A DNA stretch of 64,000 nt, from assembly GCA_964398315.1 (NCBI GenBank), contig CAYNMV010000003.1, forward strand, positions 97,194 through 161,193, in the 5' to 3' direction. Under the pieces are notes generated by a model. The model made no database searches. It worked only from the letters and a program-made list of their open reading frames with translations, and was not told the DNA's origin. A program made the translations under genes and the position numbers. Positions within the stretch are counted from its first letter, which is position 1; each line of letters starts with the position of its first letter. This stretch comes from JADLCB01 sp964398315 (GTDB lineage: Bacteria > Planctomycetota > Phycisphaerae > Tepidisphaerales > Tepidisphaeraceae). Positions 33,558 to 41,378 of this stretch are shown piece after piece.

Positions 33558-34052
33558 ATGACTCACCCCACCACGCCACTGGACTACGAAACTCCCGGCC
33601 GACGATCGTTGGAGCCCGGATCTGAACCTGCGCCCGCCCGGCGGCACGGATGGATCGGCTGGAAGACCCTGGTCGGCGGCTACGTGGTGGTGGGAGCGGT
33701 GCTGGTGGTGATGGTGATCATCCTGCCCCCGATGCAATACCTGTGGCGCGACTTCAACGCGCCGTTGCCGGCACTGACACAGGCGATGGTCGATTTCAGC
33801 CAATGGGTGCGGGGCGACCTGGGATGGCTCTCCCTGCTGATTCTGCCGATGGGGCTGTCGCTGGTGACCGGGGTGATCGGGTTCGTGTTCAGGCGGGGCA
33901 GGCAGGCGCCACCCTCGGCCTCGAGCCGATGGGTCGGCTGGCGGGGCATGGTGCTGATCGTCGGCCTGCTGCTGATGGGCTTGGCCGCTCTCACGATTAT
34001 CGCCATCTTCCTGCCGATCGTGAGCCTGATCGAGTCGGTCAGCCAGCCGTGA
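33558..34052 (+). CDS. Membrane protein of unknown function, paralogue 2
   Basis: A 164-residue protein with the same plan as the preceding gene: N-terminal TPLDYETP, a helix (LVGGYVVVGAVLVVMVIILP), the shared segment WRDFNAPLPALTQAMVDFSQ followed by WVR, and two further helices. CCGGAGA precedes ATG 33558, and this start aligns with the paralogue. It follows by 62 bases on the same strand, so the pair looks like a tandem duplication now clearly diverged. Function unknown; the GspF-like segment hints at a membrane-complex role. Confidence 0.65.
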   Translation: MTHPTTPLDYETPGRRSLEPGSEPAPARRHGWIGWKTLVGGYVVVGAVLVVMVIILPPMQYLWRDFNAPLPALTQAMVDFSQWVRGDLGWLSLLILPMGLSLVTGVIGFVFRRGRQAPPSASSRWVGWRGMVLIVGLLLMGLAALTIIAIFLPIVSLIESVSQP

Positions 34053-34146
34053 TGGGGGTGGCGCACGCAATCGCCGATTCGCTCCCACCCCAGTGTGAGA
34101 GGCTGCTCCGCCAGTGGTTTGTTTGAACAATCGTCTGCCGGGGCAG

Positions 34147-34152
34147 TAGAGT
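34147..34152 (+). promoter_or_regulatory. TAGAGT -10-like element, 7 nt before the anSME ATG
   Basis: TAGAGT ends exactly 7 bases before ATG 34160; there is no SD sequence. Confidence 0.35.
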
Positions 34153-34159
34153 ATTGTAG

Positions 34160-35536
34160 ATGAGCCGTTCCCTCTCCCTGCCGACCGCGCCTAAGGCTTT
34201 TCACATCATGACCAAGCCGATCGGGCCGATCTGCAACCTCGACTGCAAATACTGCTTCTATCTCGAGAAAGAGGTCATCTATCCCACCGGCGAGAAGTGG
34301 CGCATGCCCGAGCCGGTGCTGGAGGAGTACATCCGTCAGTACATCCAGACCCAGCAGACACCGGAGATCAGCTTCGCGTGGCAGGGGGGCGAGCCAACGC
34401 TGCTGGGAGTCAACTACTTTCGCAAGGTGGTGGAGCTGCAGCGGAAGTACGCCAACGGCCGCACGATCCACAACGCGCTGCAAACCAACGGCACGCTGCT
34501 GGATGATGAGTGGGCCGAGTTCTTCGCCAGGGAGAAATTCCTCATCGGCCTCTCCATCGACGGCCCGCGCGAGCTGCACGACAAGTACCGCGTGGACAAG
34601 AAGCAGAAACCGACGTTCGACCTGGTTGTGCGCGGGCTGAACCTGCTGAAAAAGCACGCCGTCGAATTCAACACCCTCACCGTCGTCAACCGCGCTAACA
34701 GCTATCACCCGATGGAGGTGTACAACTTCCTCAAGCAGATCGGGTCGGGCTTTATCCAGTTTATCCCGCTGGTGGAGCGGATGCCCGAGACGCGGCTGAA
34801 AGTACTGGGGTTTGATTTCGCCGAGCCGCCCGATCCAACGGTGCCCAATCGGCCGGACCTGCCGGTCAGTGAGCACAGCGTGGAGCCGGAGCAGTATGGC
34901 AAGTTCCTCTGCACGATTTTCGACCATTGGGTGCGGCGGGACGTGGGCCGGACGTTCGTGCAGCTTTTTGATGTGGCCCTTGGCCAGTGGGCGGGGATGG
35001 GGGCTTCGCTGTGTGTTTTCGCCGAGAAGTGCGGGCTGGCGCTGGCGATGGAGCACAACGGCGATCTCTATTCCTGCGACCACTACGTCTACGGCAAGTA
35101 CAAGCTCGGCAACCTGATGAACCGCTCGTTGGGCGAAATGGTCTTCGGCGAGCAGCAAACCCGCTTCGGCAACGACAAGCTCGACACCCTGCCCGAGTAT
35201 TGCCGCAAGTGCGAGGTGCGGTTCGCCTGTAACGGCGAATGCCCCAAGCACCGCTTCATGAAGACGCCGGATGGGGAAGAGGGGCTGAATTACCTCTGCC
35301 CCGCGTACAAGCGCTTTTTCAATCACATCGATCCGTACATGAAAATCATGACTGATTTGCTCAGGCGTCGGCAGGCGCCGGCACAGATTATGCAGATTCT
35401 TGCCCAGCAGGAGGCCGCTGCGCGTCGCCCGGCCATGGCCGGCGCCACCGCGGCCCGGTCGGCCGCCGCCCCCGGGCGCAATGATCCCTGCCCCTGCGGC
35501 TCAGGCAGGAAGTTCAAGAAATGCTGCGGGGCATGA
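34160..35536 (+). CDS. anSME-type radical SAM protein with C-terminal SEC-C motif
   Basis: A 458-residue radical SAM enzyme resembling anaerobic sulfatase-maturing enzymes, which oxidise an active-site Cys or Ser of sulfatases to formylglycine. It has MTKPIGPICNLDCKYCFY (Cys25, Cys29, Cys32 bind the SAM cluster), WQGGEPTLLG, the SPASM-type cysteines in CDHYVYGKYKLGNL and CRKCEVRFACNGECPKHRF. Unusually, the last 20 residues are a SEC-C zinc motif, NDPCPCGSGRKFKKCC, as found at the end of SecA. No sulfatase gene is in the window. The ATG has no SD sequence. Confidence 0.92.
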   Translation: MSRSLSLPTAPKAFHIMTKPIGPICNLDCKYCFYLEKEVIYPTGEKWRMPEPVLEEYIRQYIQTQQTPEISFAWQGGEPTLLGVNYFRKVVELQRKYANGRTIHNALQTNGTLLDDEWAEFFAREKFLIGLSIDGPRELHDKYRVDKKQKPTFDLVVRGLNLLKKHAVEFNTLTVVNRANSYHPMEVYNFLKQIGSGFIQFIPLVERMPETRLKVLGFDFAEPPDPTVPNRPDLPVSEHSVEPEQYGKFLCTIFDHWVRRDVGRTFVQLFDVALGQWAGMGASLCVFAEKCGLALAMEHNGDLYSCDHYVYGKYKLGNLMNRSLGEMVFGEQQTRFGNDKLDTLPEYCRKCEVRFACNGECPKHRFMKTPDGEEGLNYLCPAYKRFFNHIDPYMKIMTDLLRRRQAPAQIMQILAQQEAAARRPAMAGATAARSAAAPGRNDPCPCGSGRKFKKCCGA

Positions 35537-35556
35537 GGACCTGCACAAGAGGGAAT

Positions 35557-35576
35557 CTGATGCGCAACCGCATCAG
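35557..35576. terminator. Short hairpin between convergent genes
   Basis: CTGATGCG (35557-35564) pairs with CGCATCAG (35569-35576) around loop CAAC, between the anSME stop and the end of the GH113-like gene. There is no T-run. Confidence 0.3.
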
Positions 35577-36670
35577 CGCACCGGCCAGCGGTCTTTGGCG
35601 AACCAGTCGCGCAGGACCTGCTCGGCGGGCTTGCCCTTGGGCGTGTAGCCGCGGTGAGTGGGGCCACCATCATCGGGGGTCCATTCCCAGATCATGAAGC
35701 CGCCTAGCTGCGGCGTGCCCCACCAACTGGTGAAAAAGCCCTCGTAAAGACGCTTTTGCAGGTCCAGGTCGATCTTCACATCCACCTTGGTGTAGTCCCA
35801 TGGTTCATGGGCTGCATTGGCCAGTGAGCACCAGCCGACTTCCAGAAACAGCAGCGGCTTGCCGGTTTTTTCCTGGAATGCGAGCAGGTCCTTCTGGATT
35901 TCCTGCCAGCGCGTCTGGATCTCGGGGAGGGTGACATTTCGGTCCCGGCCCAGCTTGTAGTAGCTGTTCATGCCAATCAGGTCGAGCTGATCCCAGAAAG
36001 GGATGGATGTGTAATGGTCCCAGTTGGCTGAGTAGGTGAGCCGCCCGGAATAGATGCCACGGACATGGTTGATGGTTTGCCGCCACTGGTCGGCGTGGGA
36101 TTCGCTGCTGACAAGCTCTGACCCGATGACCAGCACATCGACGCCATTGCCCTCGGCGATCCAGGCGAAGTGGGTCAACATGTCGCGGTAGGAGTTGAAC
36201 CAGTCCTCCCAGTTCACCGGCTTGAGGGTGCCGCGCCATTCATTCAGGCTACGGGGGGCATCGAGCAGCACGATGGGCATGAGGATGACGCGCAGATTCC
36301 GGCTCTTGGCGTGTCGGATGAGCGCTGAGAGCTGGTCGGGGGTGGGGGTCATGCGCATATCCAGGTAGATGCGGCTGGAGCTGCCGTTCTCCTGGCGGGC
36401 ATCAACAACGAGCAGGACGGTGTCACCGCCGACGGCCGCGATCTCGTCGATGCTCTGGCGGTAGCGGTCGATCCAGTCCACCCGCTGGATCTGCATGCCC
36501 GCACCGATGAACGGAAGCCCCTCAACCCCGTGCACCCCGGCACCCGCGATGGGGCCGGGACGATCAGGCGAAGGGGCCTGGCCGGGGGCATCCTCTGCGA
36601 ACAGGACGCTGCCCAGCACGGCCAGGAAGGTGAGACAAGCGGCGATGACAAGGGTTCGGGTCCAGAACAT
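35573..36670 (-). CDS. Secreted GH113-like glycoside hydrolase
   Basis: A 365-residue protein with an N-terminal signal or anchor helix (TRTLVIAACLTFLAVLGSVL) and a TIM-barrel resembling GH113 and related GTA-type domains: GVNIG-like entry IGAGMQIQRVDW, LRVILMPIVLL, VIGSELVSSES with a candidate acid/base Glu, DLIGMNSYY, and LFLEVGW with a candidate nucleophile Glu. GH113 members are beta-mannanases; the actual substrate is uncertain. The C-terminal GGFMIWEWTPDDGG and GYTPKGKPAEQVLRDWF fit the family. The start could be up to 32 codons further upstream; no SD sequence decides it. Confidence 0.85.
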   Translation of the reverse strand: MFWTRTLVIAACLTFLAVLGSVLFAEDAPGQAPSPDRPGPIAGAGVHGVEGLPFIGAGMQIQRVDWIDRYRQSIDEIAAVGGDTVLLVVDARQENGSSSRIYLDMRMTPTPDQLSALIRHAKSRNLRVILMPIVLLDAPRSLNEWRGTLKPVNWEDWFNSYRDMLTHFAWIAEGNGVDVLVIGSELVSSESHADQWRQTINHVRGIYSGRLTYSANWDHYTSIPFWDQLDLIGMNSYYKLGRDRNVTLPEIQTRWQEIQKDLLAFQEKTGKPLLFLEVGWCSLANAAHEPWDYTKVDVKIDLDLQKRLYEGFFTSWWGTPQLGGFMIWEWTPDDGGPTHRGYTPKGKPAEQVLRDWFAKDRWPVR

Positions 36671-36751
36671 GGCAGTGCCAAGCAAAACAGAAAACGGCAT
36701 CGACTGCAATTGCCGCAACACCGCCGCGGGATGCCGTGCCCGGATCGATTG

Positions 36752-36803
36752 GCGCAACGAAGCCAATTTGGCCGGATGGCATTTTGCGGAACGAAGCCAA
36801 TTT
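36752..36803. repeat. Two 18-bp direct repeats, GCGSAACGAAGCCAATTT
   Basis: GCGCAACGAAGCCAATTT (36752-36769) and GCGGAACGAAGCCAATTT (36786-36803) are spaced with a 34-base period. They lie between the 5' end of the GH113-like gene and the end of the GGDEF gene. The same motif, on either strand, is in my memory a frequent intergenic repeat in planctomycete assemblies. Confidence 0.6.
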
Positions 36804-36818
36804 CACCTGCCCGGAGGA

Positions 36819-38174
36819 TCAGATCTCGCTCGATGTATCACCTGCTTCGCCGCCGATGAGGAAGATGCTGTTCTTGCCGGATTGCTTGGCGCCGAACATG
36901 AGAGCCTCATCGGCCGCGCGGATCAGGTCTGGGACGGTGTGGGCGTCGTAGGGGTAGACGGCCAGGCCGCCGGAGATCGTCAGGCTCCCCTGTCCGTGGG
37001 GACCGAGGAAGGGGTATTCCTGGCTGGAGAGGTTCTGCTTGAAGCGCTCCAGAATTTGCATGATGTTGTGGGGGACGCGCGAGACCGGCTGGTTGCTGGG
37101 CTGGCGCGGCTGACGGGGGCCTTCCTTCTCCCAGAAGACCACCGCAAACTCATCGCCGCTGATACGCGCCACCAGATCGTGGTCCCGACAGGACCGTTTA
37201 ATCACCGACCCGGTCTGCCGCAGGATCTCATCCCCCACCGCGTGGCCGAACCGGTCGTTGTAGCCCTTGAAGTTGTCGATATCGAACATCAGCAGCGTCA
37301 CCGGGAAGCGCAGCGCGCGGGCCTTCTCGACAATGCGGGTCAGGAAGTGGCGGAAGTAACGGCCGTTGTACAGGCCGGTCAGGTCATCAGTGATGGCAAG
37401 TTTCTGTAATCCGTTGTGGCGCTCCTGCAAGCTCGTCAGCTTGGCCAGGAGTTGGGCCGCCTGCGCCAGGAAATGGCGCGCAGCAGTTTCATCGTCCTGC
37501 TCGGGCAGCACCAGGTGCAGCGTGCCGAGATCCTCATCATGCAGCCGCATGGGATGTGACAGCAGCACCAGCCCTTCCTCCACCGGCGGGGCGGGTTCAT
37601 CACCGGCCTGTCGGTAGAGGCGCATGATCGGCCCGATGCGCTCATTAATCTGCCTGATCGCCGCCGCGGGGGCATCCGAGGGATGCTGCAGCAGGGCATC
37701 GAGCAGCAGCTCTGCCAGCGGCAACGACAACAGCGGCGATGGCTCCGTCACCACAGGCGACGGCACGGCTTCGCCTTCGCTGGCCCCCGCCTCGGTTGCG
37801 ACCAGGCGCATCGGCAGGGTGTGGAAGACCTGCTGAAGCTCCTGCGGCGAGGGCGGTGTCACCAGGTAGTCATCGCACCCCATCTCCAGCATCCGCCGCG
37901 AGAGCGGCTCGAGTACGGGATGGCCAAACAGCAGCAGCCGTGCCTCGCCCGCCAGGTCGCGCAGCGTCCGAACCGCCGCCTCGGCCCGGCGTTCGAGCGG
38001 TTCGGCGGCGGCCATCACGGTCGTGAAATGTCCGCCCGACAGCTCGGCGATCCCGTCAAAGATCGTGTGGACCGCCGTGATCTGCGCCCCAGGCACCGCC
38101 TGGTTTAAGGCAGAATGCACCGCGCGATCATCATCGCCGATCAGCAGCACACGTTCGGGATTCAGACGGACCAT
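36819..38174 (-). CDS. Diguanylate cyclase with degenerate receiver domain (SGDEF)
   Basis: A 451-residue protein. Residues 1-125 resemble a receiver: DDD at 14-16 is kept, but the phospho-acceptor site reads VMAAAE and the conserved Lys site reads LVTPPSP, so it should not be phosphorylated. A middle region is GAF-like in appearance (LLSHPMRLHDEDLGTLHLVL). The C-terminal domain has the signature SGDEF rather than GGDEF, with RxxD (RDHD) five residues upstream; SGDEF enzymes can be active. An inserted loop rich in Pro/Gln/Arg follows the signature. It is cotranscribed with the gene at 38214-38822. Confidence 0.9.
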   Translation of the reverse strand: MVRLNPERVLLIGDDDRAVHSALNQAVPGAQITAVHTIFDGIAELSGGHFTTVMAAAEPLERRAEAAVRTLRDLAGEARLLLFGHPVLEPLSRRMLEMGCDDYLVTPPSPQELQQVFHTLPMRLVATEAGASEGEAVPSPVVTEPSPLLSLPLAELLLDALLQHPSDAPAAAIRQINERIGPIMRLYRQAGDEPAPPVEEGLVLLSHPMRLHDEDLGTLHLVLPEQDDETAARHFLAQAAQLLAKLTSLQERHNGLQKLAITDDLTGLYNGRYFRHFLTRIVEKARALRFPVTLLMFDIDNFKGYNDRFGHAVGDEILRQTGSVIKRSCRDHDLVARISGDEFAVVFWEKEGPRQPRQPSNQPVSRVPHNIMQILERFKQNLSSQEYPFLGPHGQGSLTISGGLAVYPYDAHTVPDLIRAADEALMFGAKQSGKNSIFLIGGEAGDTSSEI

Positions 38175-38213
38175 CCTTACTCTTTGTTGCCAGGTGTCGT
38201 TGCCAGTGGTCGC

Positions 38214-38822
38214 TCAGTTCTCCACATGCTCATCCCGCGGCATGGGCTGATCCTGCAGAAGTGCCCGCAGTTCCTCGGCCGTCAGGACCGCTTCGCCGGC
38301 CGCGCCGCTCATCGCTTCCATCTCCTGGGTGGACTGTTCCCGCTCGGGCTCGGCCGGCTCGCGCTGCACCGCGGGGGCTTCATCCGGCGAGGCTTCTTCT
38401 TCCAGCTCGATCACCGGCGCTGAGTCATCGGCCGGGAGGGTGCCGCCCAGGCGCGGGCCGGCGATGCGGTGCAGGCCGTCCTCGCCGACCAGGCCATCAG
38501 CGCCCAGCCGCAATGCTTCGGCCAGGGCAGCCTGCCGGCCCTCAATGTCGGTCAGCCACACCTCGATGTGTGGAAACCGCCGCTTCACCGTCGCGATGAA
38601 GATCAGTTCCTCGGCAAAGAGGCTGTTGAGGCTCAGGATCAGCGCGCGGTAGACCAGGGGGCGGCGGCACAGCTCGGCCATCGCCGCATAGGGGTCATCC
38701 ATCTCCGCGCACTGATACCCCGCGCGCGACAGCGATGCCCGCGGCAGTGCCCGGCAGGCGGCATTGCCTACGATCATCGCCCGTCCGACGGGCCTGGAAA
38801 CTGGCACGAACGCACCGGACAT
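38214..38822 (-). CDS. Pseudo-receiver protein of unknown function
   Basis: A 202-residue protein whose first 120 residues look like a receiver domain lacking key residues: the strand where the phospho-Asp should be reads LILSLNSL, and the end LRLGADGLVGEDG matches the receiver alpha4-beta5 region. The C-terminal 80 residues are highly acidic and disordered. ATG 38822 has GGAG four bases upstream. It lies 39 bases before the SGDEF gene on the same strand, whose N-terminus is a similar pseudo-receiver, so the two likely act together. Confidence 0.6.
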   Translation of the reverse strand: MSGAFVPVSRPVGRAMIVGNAACRALPRASLSRAGYQCAEMDDPYAAMAELCRRPLVYRALILSLNSLFAEELIFIATVKRRFPHIEVWLTDIEGRQAALAEALRLGADGLVGEDGLHRIAGPRLGGTLPADDSAPVIELEEEASPDEAPAVQREPAEPEREQSTQEMEAMSGAAGEAVLTAEELRALLQDQPMPRDEHVEN

Positions 38823-39160
38823 CCCACTCCAAAAGAACGGCTGTCGCTGGCTGACGCAACCCCAATCCAATCATACACCGCGCCTGCACGTCCGCAATCG
38901 GCGGCAGGCCGGAGTCAGCAATTGGTCGCACCCGCCTGGCAGGACAGGCAGGCCGTAACGAGTGCAAGGGACAGGTGGCAGCATGCGGGCAAGTCGGCAA
39001 ATAACCAGTCGAATCATCCGAATTCACCACTACGGCGCAGGGTTTGCACTCTACCGCAGCCGGCAGGCCGATCGGCCGCACTGCGTGCCGGTCGGGGCCG
39101 CCTGACGACGAAATGACGTGTCTGCTGAGACAACCGTACCCCCAACCCAAAGGTGTGATC
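38823..39160. other. Divergent intergenic region, 338 bases
   Basis: Separates the pseudo-receiver operon (minus) from the lipoprotein gene (plus). It contains the perfect 12-base palindrome GGCCGATCGGCC at 39066-39077 and an AAAGG SD-like sequence just before 39161. I see no further gene or clear promoter. Confidence 0.5.
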
Positions 39161-40156
39161 ATGAACCGTAACTTCGCCCTGCTTGCTGCCGCGTCGATGG
39201 TAGTCGGCGGAATGTCGATCCTGGGCTGTGAGCAGGATCGGGATGACGTGCGCACCACGCGCATCTACGAAACCAACACCACCGGCTCGCCGCGCGATGT
39301 GCAGGTGCGTGAAACCCGCCGTGGAACCGTGGTCGTGACCGATGAGGAGGACGTGACCGCCGTCCGCACGCCTGCCCCGCGCGGCGCAAATGCCGCCGAG
39401 CGCATGGGCATCTCAAGCGAAGATGCCATGACCGGCGGTCGTACCGGGGCGGATCTGGATGAGCCGGCGGGCGAGTCAGGTGTCGGCGGCGCCGGGCTGG
39501 GGACGGGATCGGTCGATCCACTGGTTGGCCAGACCGGCAGCGGCAGCGCTGGCGAAACCCGATCGTCTGGCAGTGCTGAGATGCGCACGTCTGGCGAACG
39601 CGTTGAGGGCAGTGTCGGCGTTGGAACTGACCGCGTTGACAACACGCGCGGCGGAGTGGTGGCCCCGGTTGTGGATGATGACGATGACATCATCATCAAC
39701 CGCACCGGCGATGCCGTTCAGGCAGGCGATCGCCAGCCCAGCCAGCGTGGCACGGCTGACGGTGTGGGTGGCGCTATCGATCAGCGCAGCGGGGATGGCC
39801 GCCAGCCCGATCCCGATAACCCCCAGCGCCAGCAGACGGCCGATCCCGGCGCAGCTGGATCGATTACCGAAAGCGCGGACCCTGGTCGTCAGACCACCCC
39901 GCGCCAGGCTGACCCAGGCGCACCGGGATCGGTGACGTCCACCCCGCGCAGCGGCAACGGGGATAGAACCGATACCGATGCCGGCCCCAACACCGGCCGA
40001 ACCAGCACTGGCGGTTCAAACACTGGCAGTGGCGCCAATACTGGCGATGGAGGCACCGGCCGCGGAGGGGCAGGCTCCGGTGGCACAGGAGGCGCAGCCG
40101 GCGGCAGCTCAACCGGCACAGGTGGTAGCGGCTCAGGCAGTGGGGGAGGCCAGTGA
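39161..40156 (+). CDS. Ala/Gly/Thr-rich lipoprotein of unknown function
   Basis: A 331-residue product with a lipoprotein signal ending in SILGC (Cys23). The first 70 mature residues are mixed (TTRIYETNTTGSPRDVQV, then TVVVTDEEDV); the rest is low-complexity, with Gly, Asp, Thr, Gln and Arg, and a C-terminal Gly/Ser/Thr tail with nearly every second residue Gly. No domain is recognised. ATG 39161 follows AAAGGTG. A strong terminator stands 80 bases after the stop, so it is probably monocistronic. Its disordered character recalls the secreted protein at 11125-11772. Confidence 0.75.
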   Translation: MNRNFALLAAASMVVGGMSILGCEQDRDDVRTTRIYETNTTGSPRDVQVRETRRGTVVVTDEEDVTAVRTPAPRGANAAERMGISSEDAMTGGRTGADLDEPAGESGVGGAGLGTGSVDPLVGQTGSGSAGETRSSGSAEMRTSGERVEGSVGVGTDRVDNTRGGVVAPVVDDDDDIIINRTGDAVQAGDRQPSQRGTADGVGGAIDQRSGDGRQPDPDNPQRQQTADPGAAGSITESADPGRQTTPRQADPGAPGSVTSTPRSGNGDRTDTDAGPNTGRTSTGGSNTGSGANTGDGGTGRGGAGSGGTGGAAGGSSTGTGGSGSGSGGGQ

Positions 40157-40237
40157 GATTTTCCACTGCATGGCGTGGTGCCAGCTCGATAAGCGCCCAC
40201 TGCGCCCAGTAAGAGAATACCTCGGCAACAGTCCGCA

Positions 40238-40293
40238 CCAGGCCACGCGAGCGCTCTCAAATCAGCCGAGCGCTGGCGTGGCCTGGCGTTTTT
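40238..40293 (+). terminator. Rho-independent terminator
   Basis: CCAGGCCACGC (40238-40248) pairs with GCGTGGCCTGG (40276-40286); after one G-G mismatch AGCGCT pairs with AGCGCT, giving an 18-step stem with a 13-base loop. TTTTT follows at 40289-40293. It closes transcription of the lipoprotein gene before the convergent Crp/Fnr gene. This is the clearest intrinsic terminator in the window. Confidence 0.8.
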
Positions 40294-40357
40294 GCGCCGT
40301 GCGGCTTTTCGCCGGCTGGCATACTCGATGACTTGCAGGCGGAGATTGCCTTGCTGC

Positions 40358-41059
40358 TCAATTCACTTCCAGGCAGGCATCCTTGCGATCCGAACCGCGG
40401 ACGAACTCGGCAAGTGTGGCCGGATCAAAACGCAGTTGATTGCGGCCGGTGGTCAGCAGGTTCTGATTTTTCAACTGGGTGAGGTTCAGGCTTACCGTTT
40501 CGCGGGCAACACCGATGGCCTGGGCAAGCTGCTCGTGGGTGACGCGGAGGATCACGCCACCCGGCACGCGCTGGGCGGCGGCCGATGTGCTGAATCGCAG
40601 CAATGCCTTCACAAGCCGCTGGGTCACATCATCGAACACCAGCCCGGCGGCATCCTCCACGGCCGTCACCACCTTCTGCGCCAGGTTTCGACTGAGCTGG
40701 ACCGCAGCCAGCGGATGATGCGTCAGGACATCGAGGAAGCGGTTTCCGTGTGCCTTGAGCAGTACAGTGGGCCCGACCGCCATGGCACGGTGCTGAGCGC
40801 GACTGGCCTGCGCCAGCGCCACGACGCCAAACCACTCCCCAGGACCGAGGATGGTCAGCAGCCGCCCGGCTCCGCGCGGGCCGGTCTGGTACAGTCGTAC
40901 TTGTCCGCGGAGAACGTAATAGATATGTTCAGCCGGTTCCGCCGGTTCGTAGACTGAACCGCCCTGGGGTAACACCATGCGCTCGGCCCCGACCTGCGGA
41001 TCCTCGAATACCGCCCGTATCGCGGCTGTCTGTTCGCTCATCCTCTCCTGGGCATCCAT
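40358..41059 (-). CDS. Crp/Fnr family transcriptional regulator
   Basis: A 233-residue regulator. The N-terminal cyclic-nucleotide-type beta barrel covers about residues 20-130 (IYYVLRGQVRLYQTGPRGAG, LGPGEWFGVVAL), followed by the dimer helix and a C-terminal winged HTH with VTHEQLAQAIGVARETVSLN. No Cys residues for an Fe-S cluster occur in the N-terminus, so it is not a classic Fnr. The ligand is unknown. ATG 41059 has AAGGAGCC upstream; the longer frame from 41083 lacks an SD. Candidate binding sites lie just upstream, between this gene and the divergent secreted protein. Confidence 0.93.
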   Translation of the reverse strand: MDAQERMSEQTAAIRAVFEDPQVGAERMVLPQGGSVYEPAEPAEHIYYVLRGQVRLYQTGPRGAGRLLTILGPGEWFGVVALAQASRAQHRAMAVGPTVLLKAHGNRFLDVLTHHPLAAVQLSRNLAQKVVTAVEDAAGLVFDDVTQRLVKALLRFSTSAAAQRVPGGVILRVTHEQLAQAIGVARETVSLNLTQLKNQNLLTTGRNQLRFDPATLAEFVRGSDRKDACLEVN

Positions 41060-41101
41060 GAATTGGCTCCTTCGGGATGTCACTCATACGCAAGCCCGCC
41101 G

Positions 41102-41117
41102 GGTGAGGTTCATCACC
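41102..41117. promoter_or_regulatory. Candidate Crp-type operator GGTGA-N6-TCACC
   Basis: GGTGA and TCACC are separated by exactly six bases (GGTTCA), matching the TGTGA-N6-TCACA layout of Crp sites except at the outermost base pair. It lies about 43 bases upstream of the Crp/Fnr start codon and in the shared region with the divergent gene, fitting autoregulation. Confidence 0.5.
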
Positions 41118-41129
41118 GCGGATCAGCGT

Positions 41130-41148
41130 GTCACAGGAGATGTGTGAC
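41130..41148. promoter_or_regulatory. Second inverted repeat GTCACA-N7-TGTGAC
   Basis: Perfect 6-base arms around a seven-base centre, 12 bases from the GGTGA-N6-TCACC site. The half-sites contain the Crp core TGTGA in everted orientation. It may be a second regulator contact or a separate operator. Confidence 0.4.
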
Positions 41149-41378
41149 CGCCTCCTGATACCTGCGTAACCGGCCAATGTTTGAGCCGGTGGATCAAGTT
41201 GTGGTCGAATCTTCTTGCCGGGCCCAGGCACCGCGGCCCGAACCAGCCCGATAGCAAAATATTGGGGTGCCCCATTTTGGGGCCTGTGGGAAATGATCGA
41301 CCAATGCGGCGTGATTGCTTGACCGGCGCGCGCTTCTGAGCCGATGATGCACTCGTGCGGCAACAGCAAGGAGCAGGC

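Noticed and set aside
33680..35326. 548-codon frame antisense to the anSME gene
   Set aside because: The plus strand encodes a clear radical SAM enzyme with all cluster cysteines; the antisense protein has no motif.
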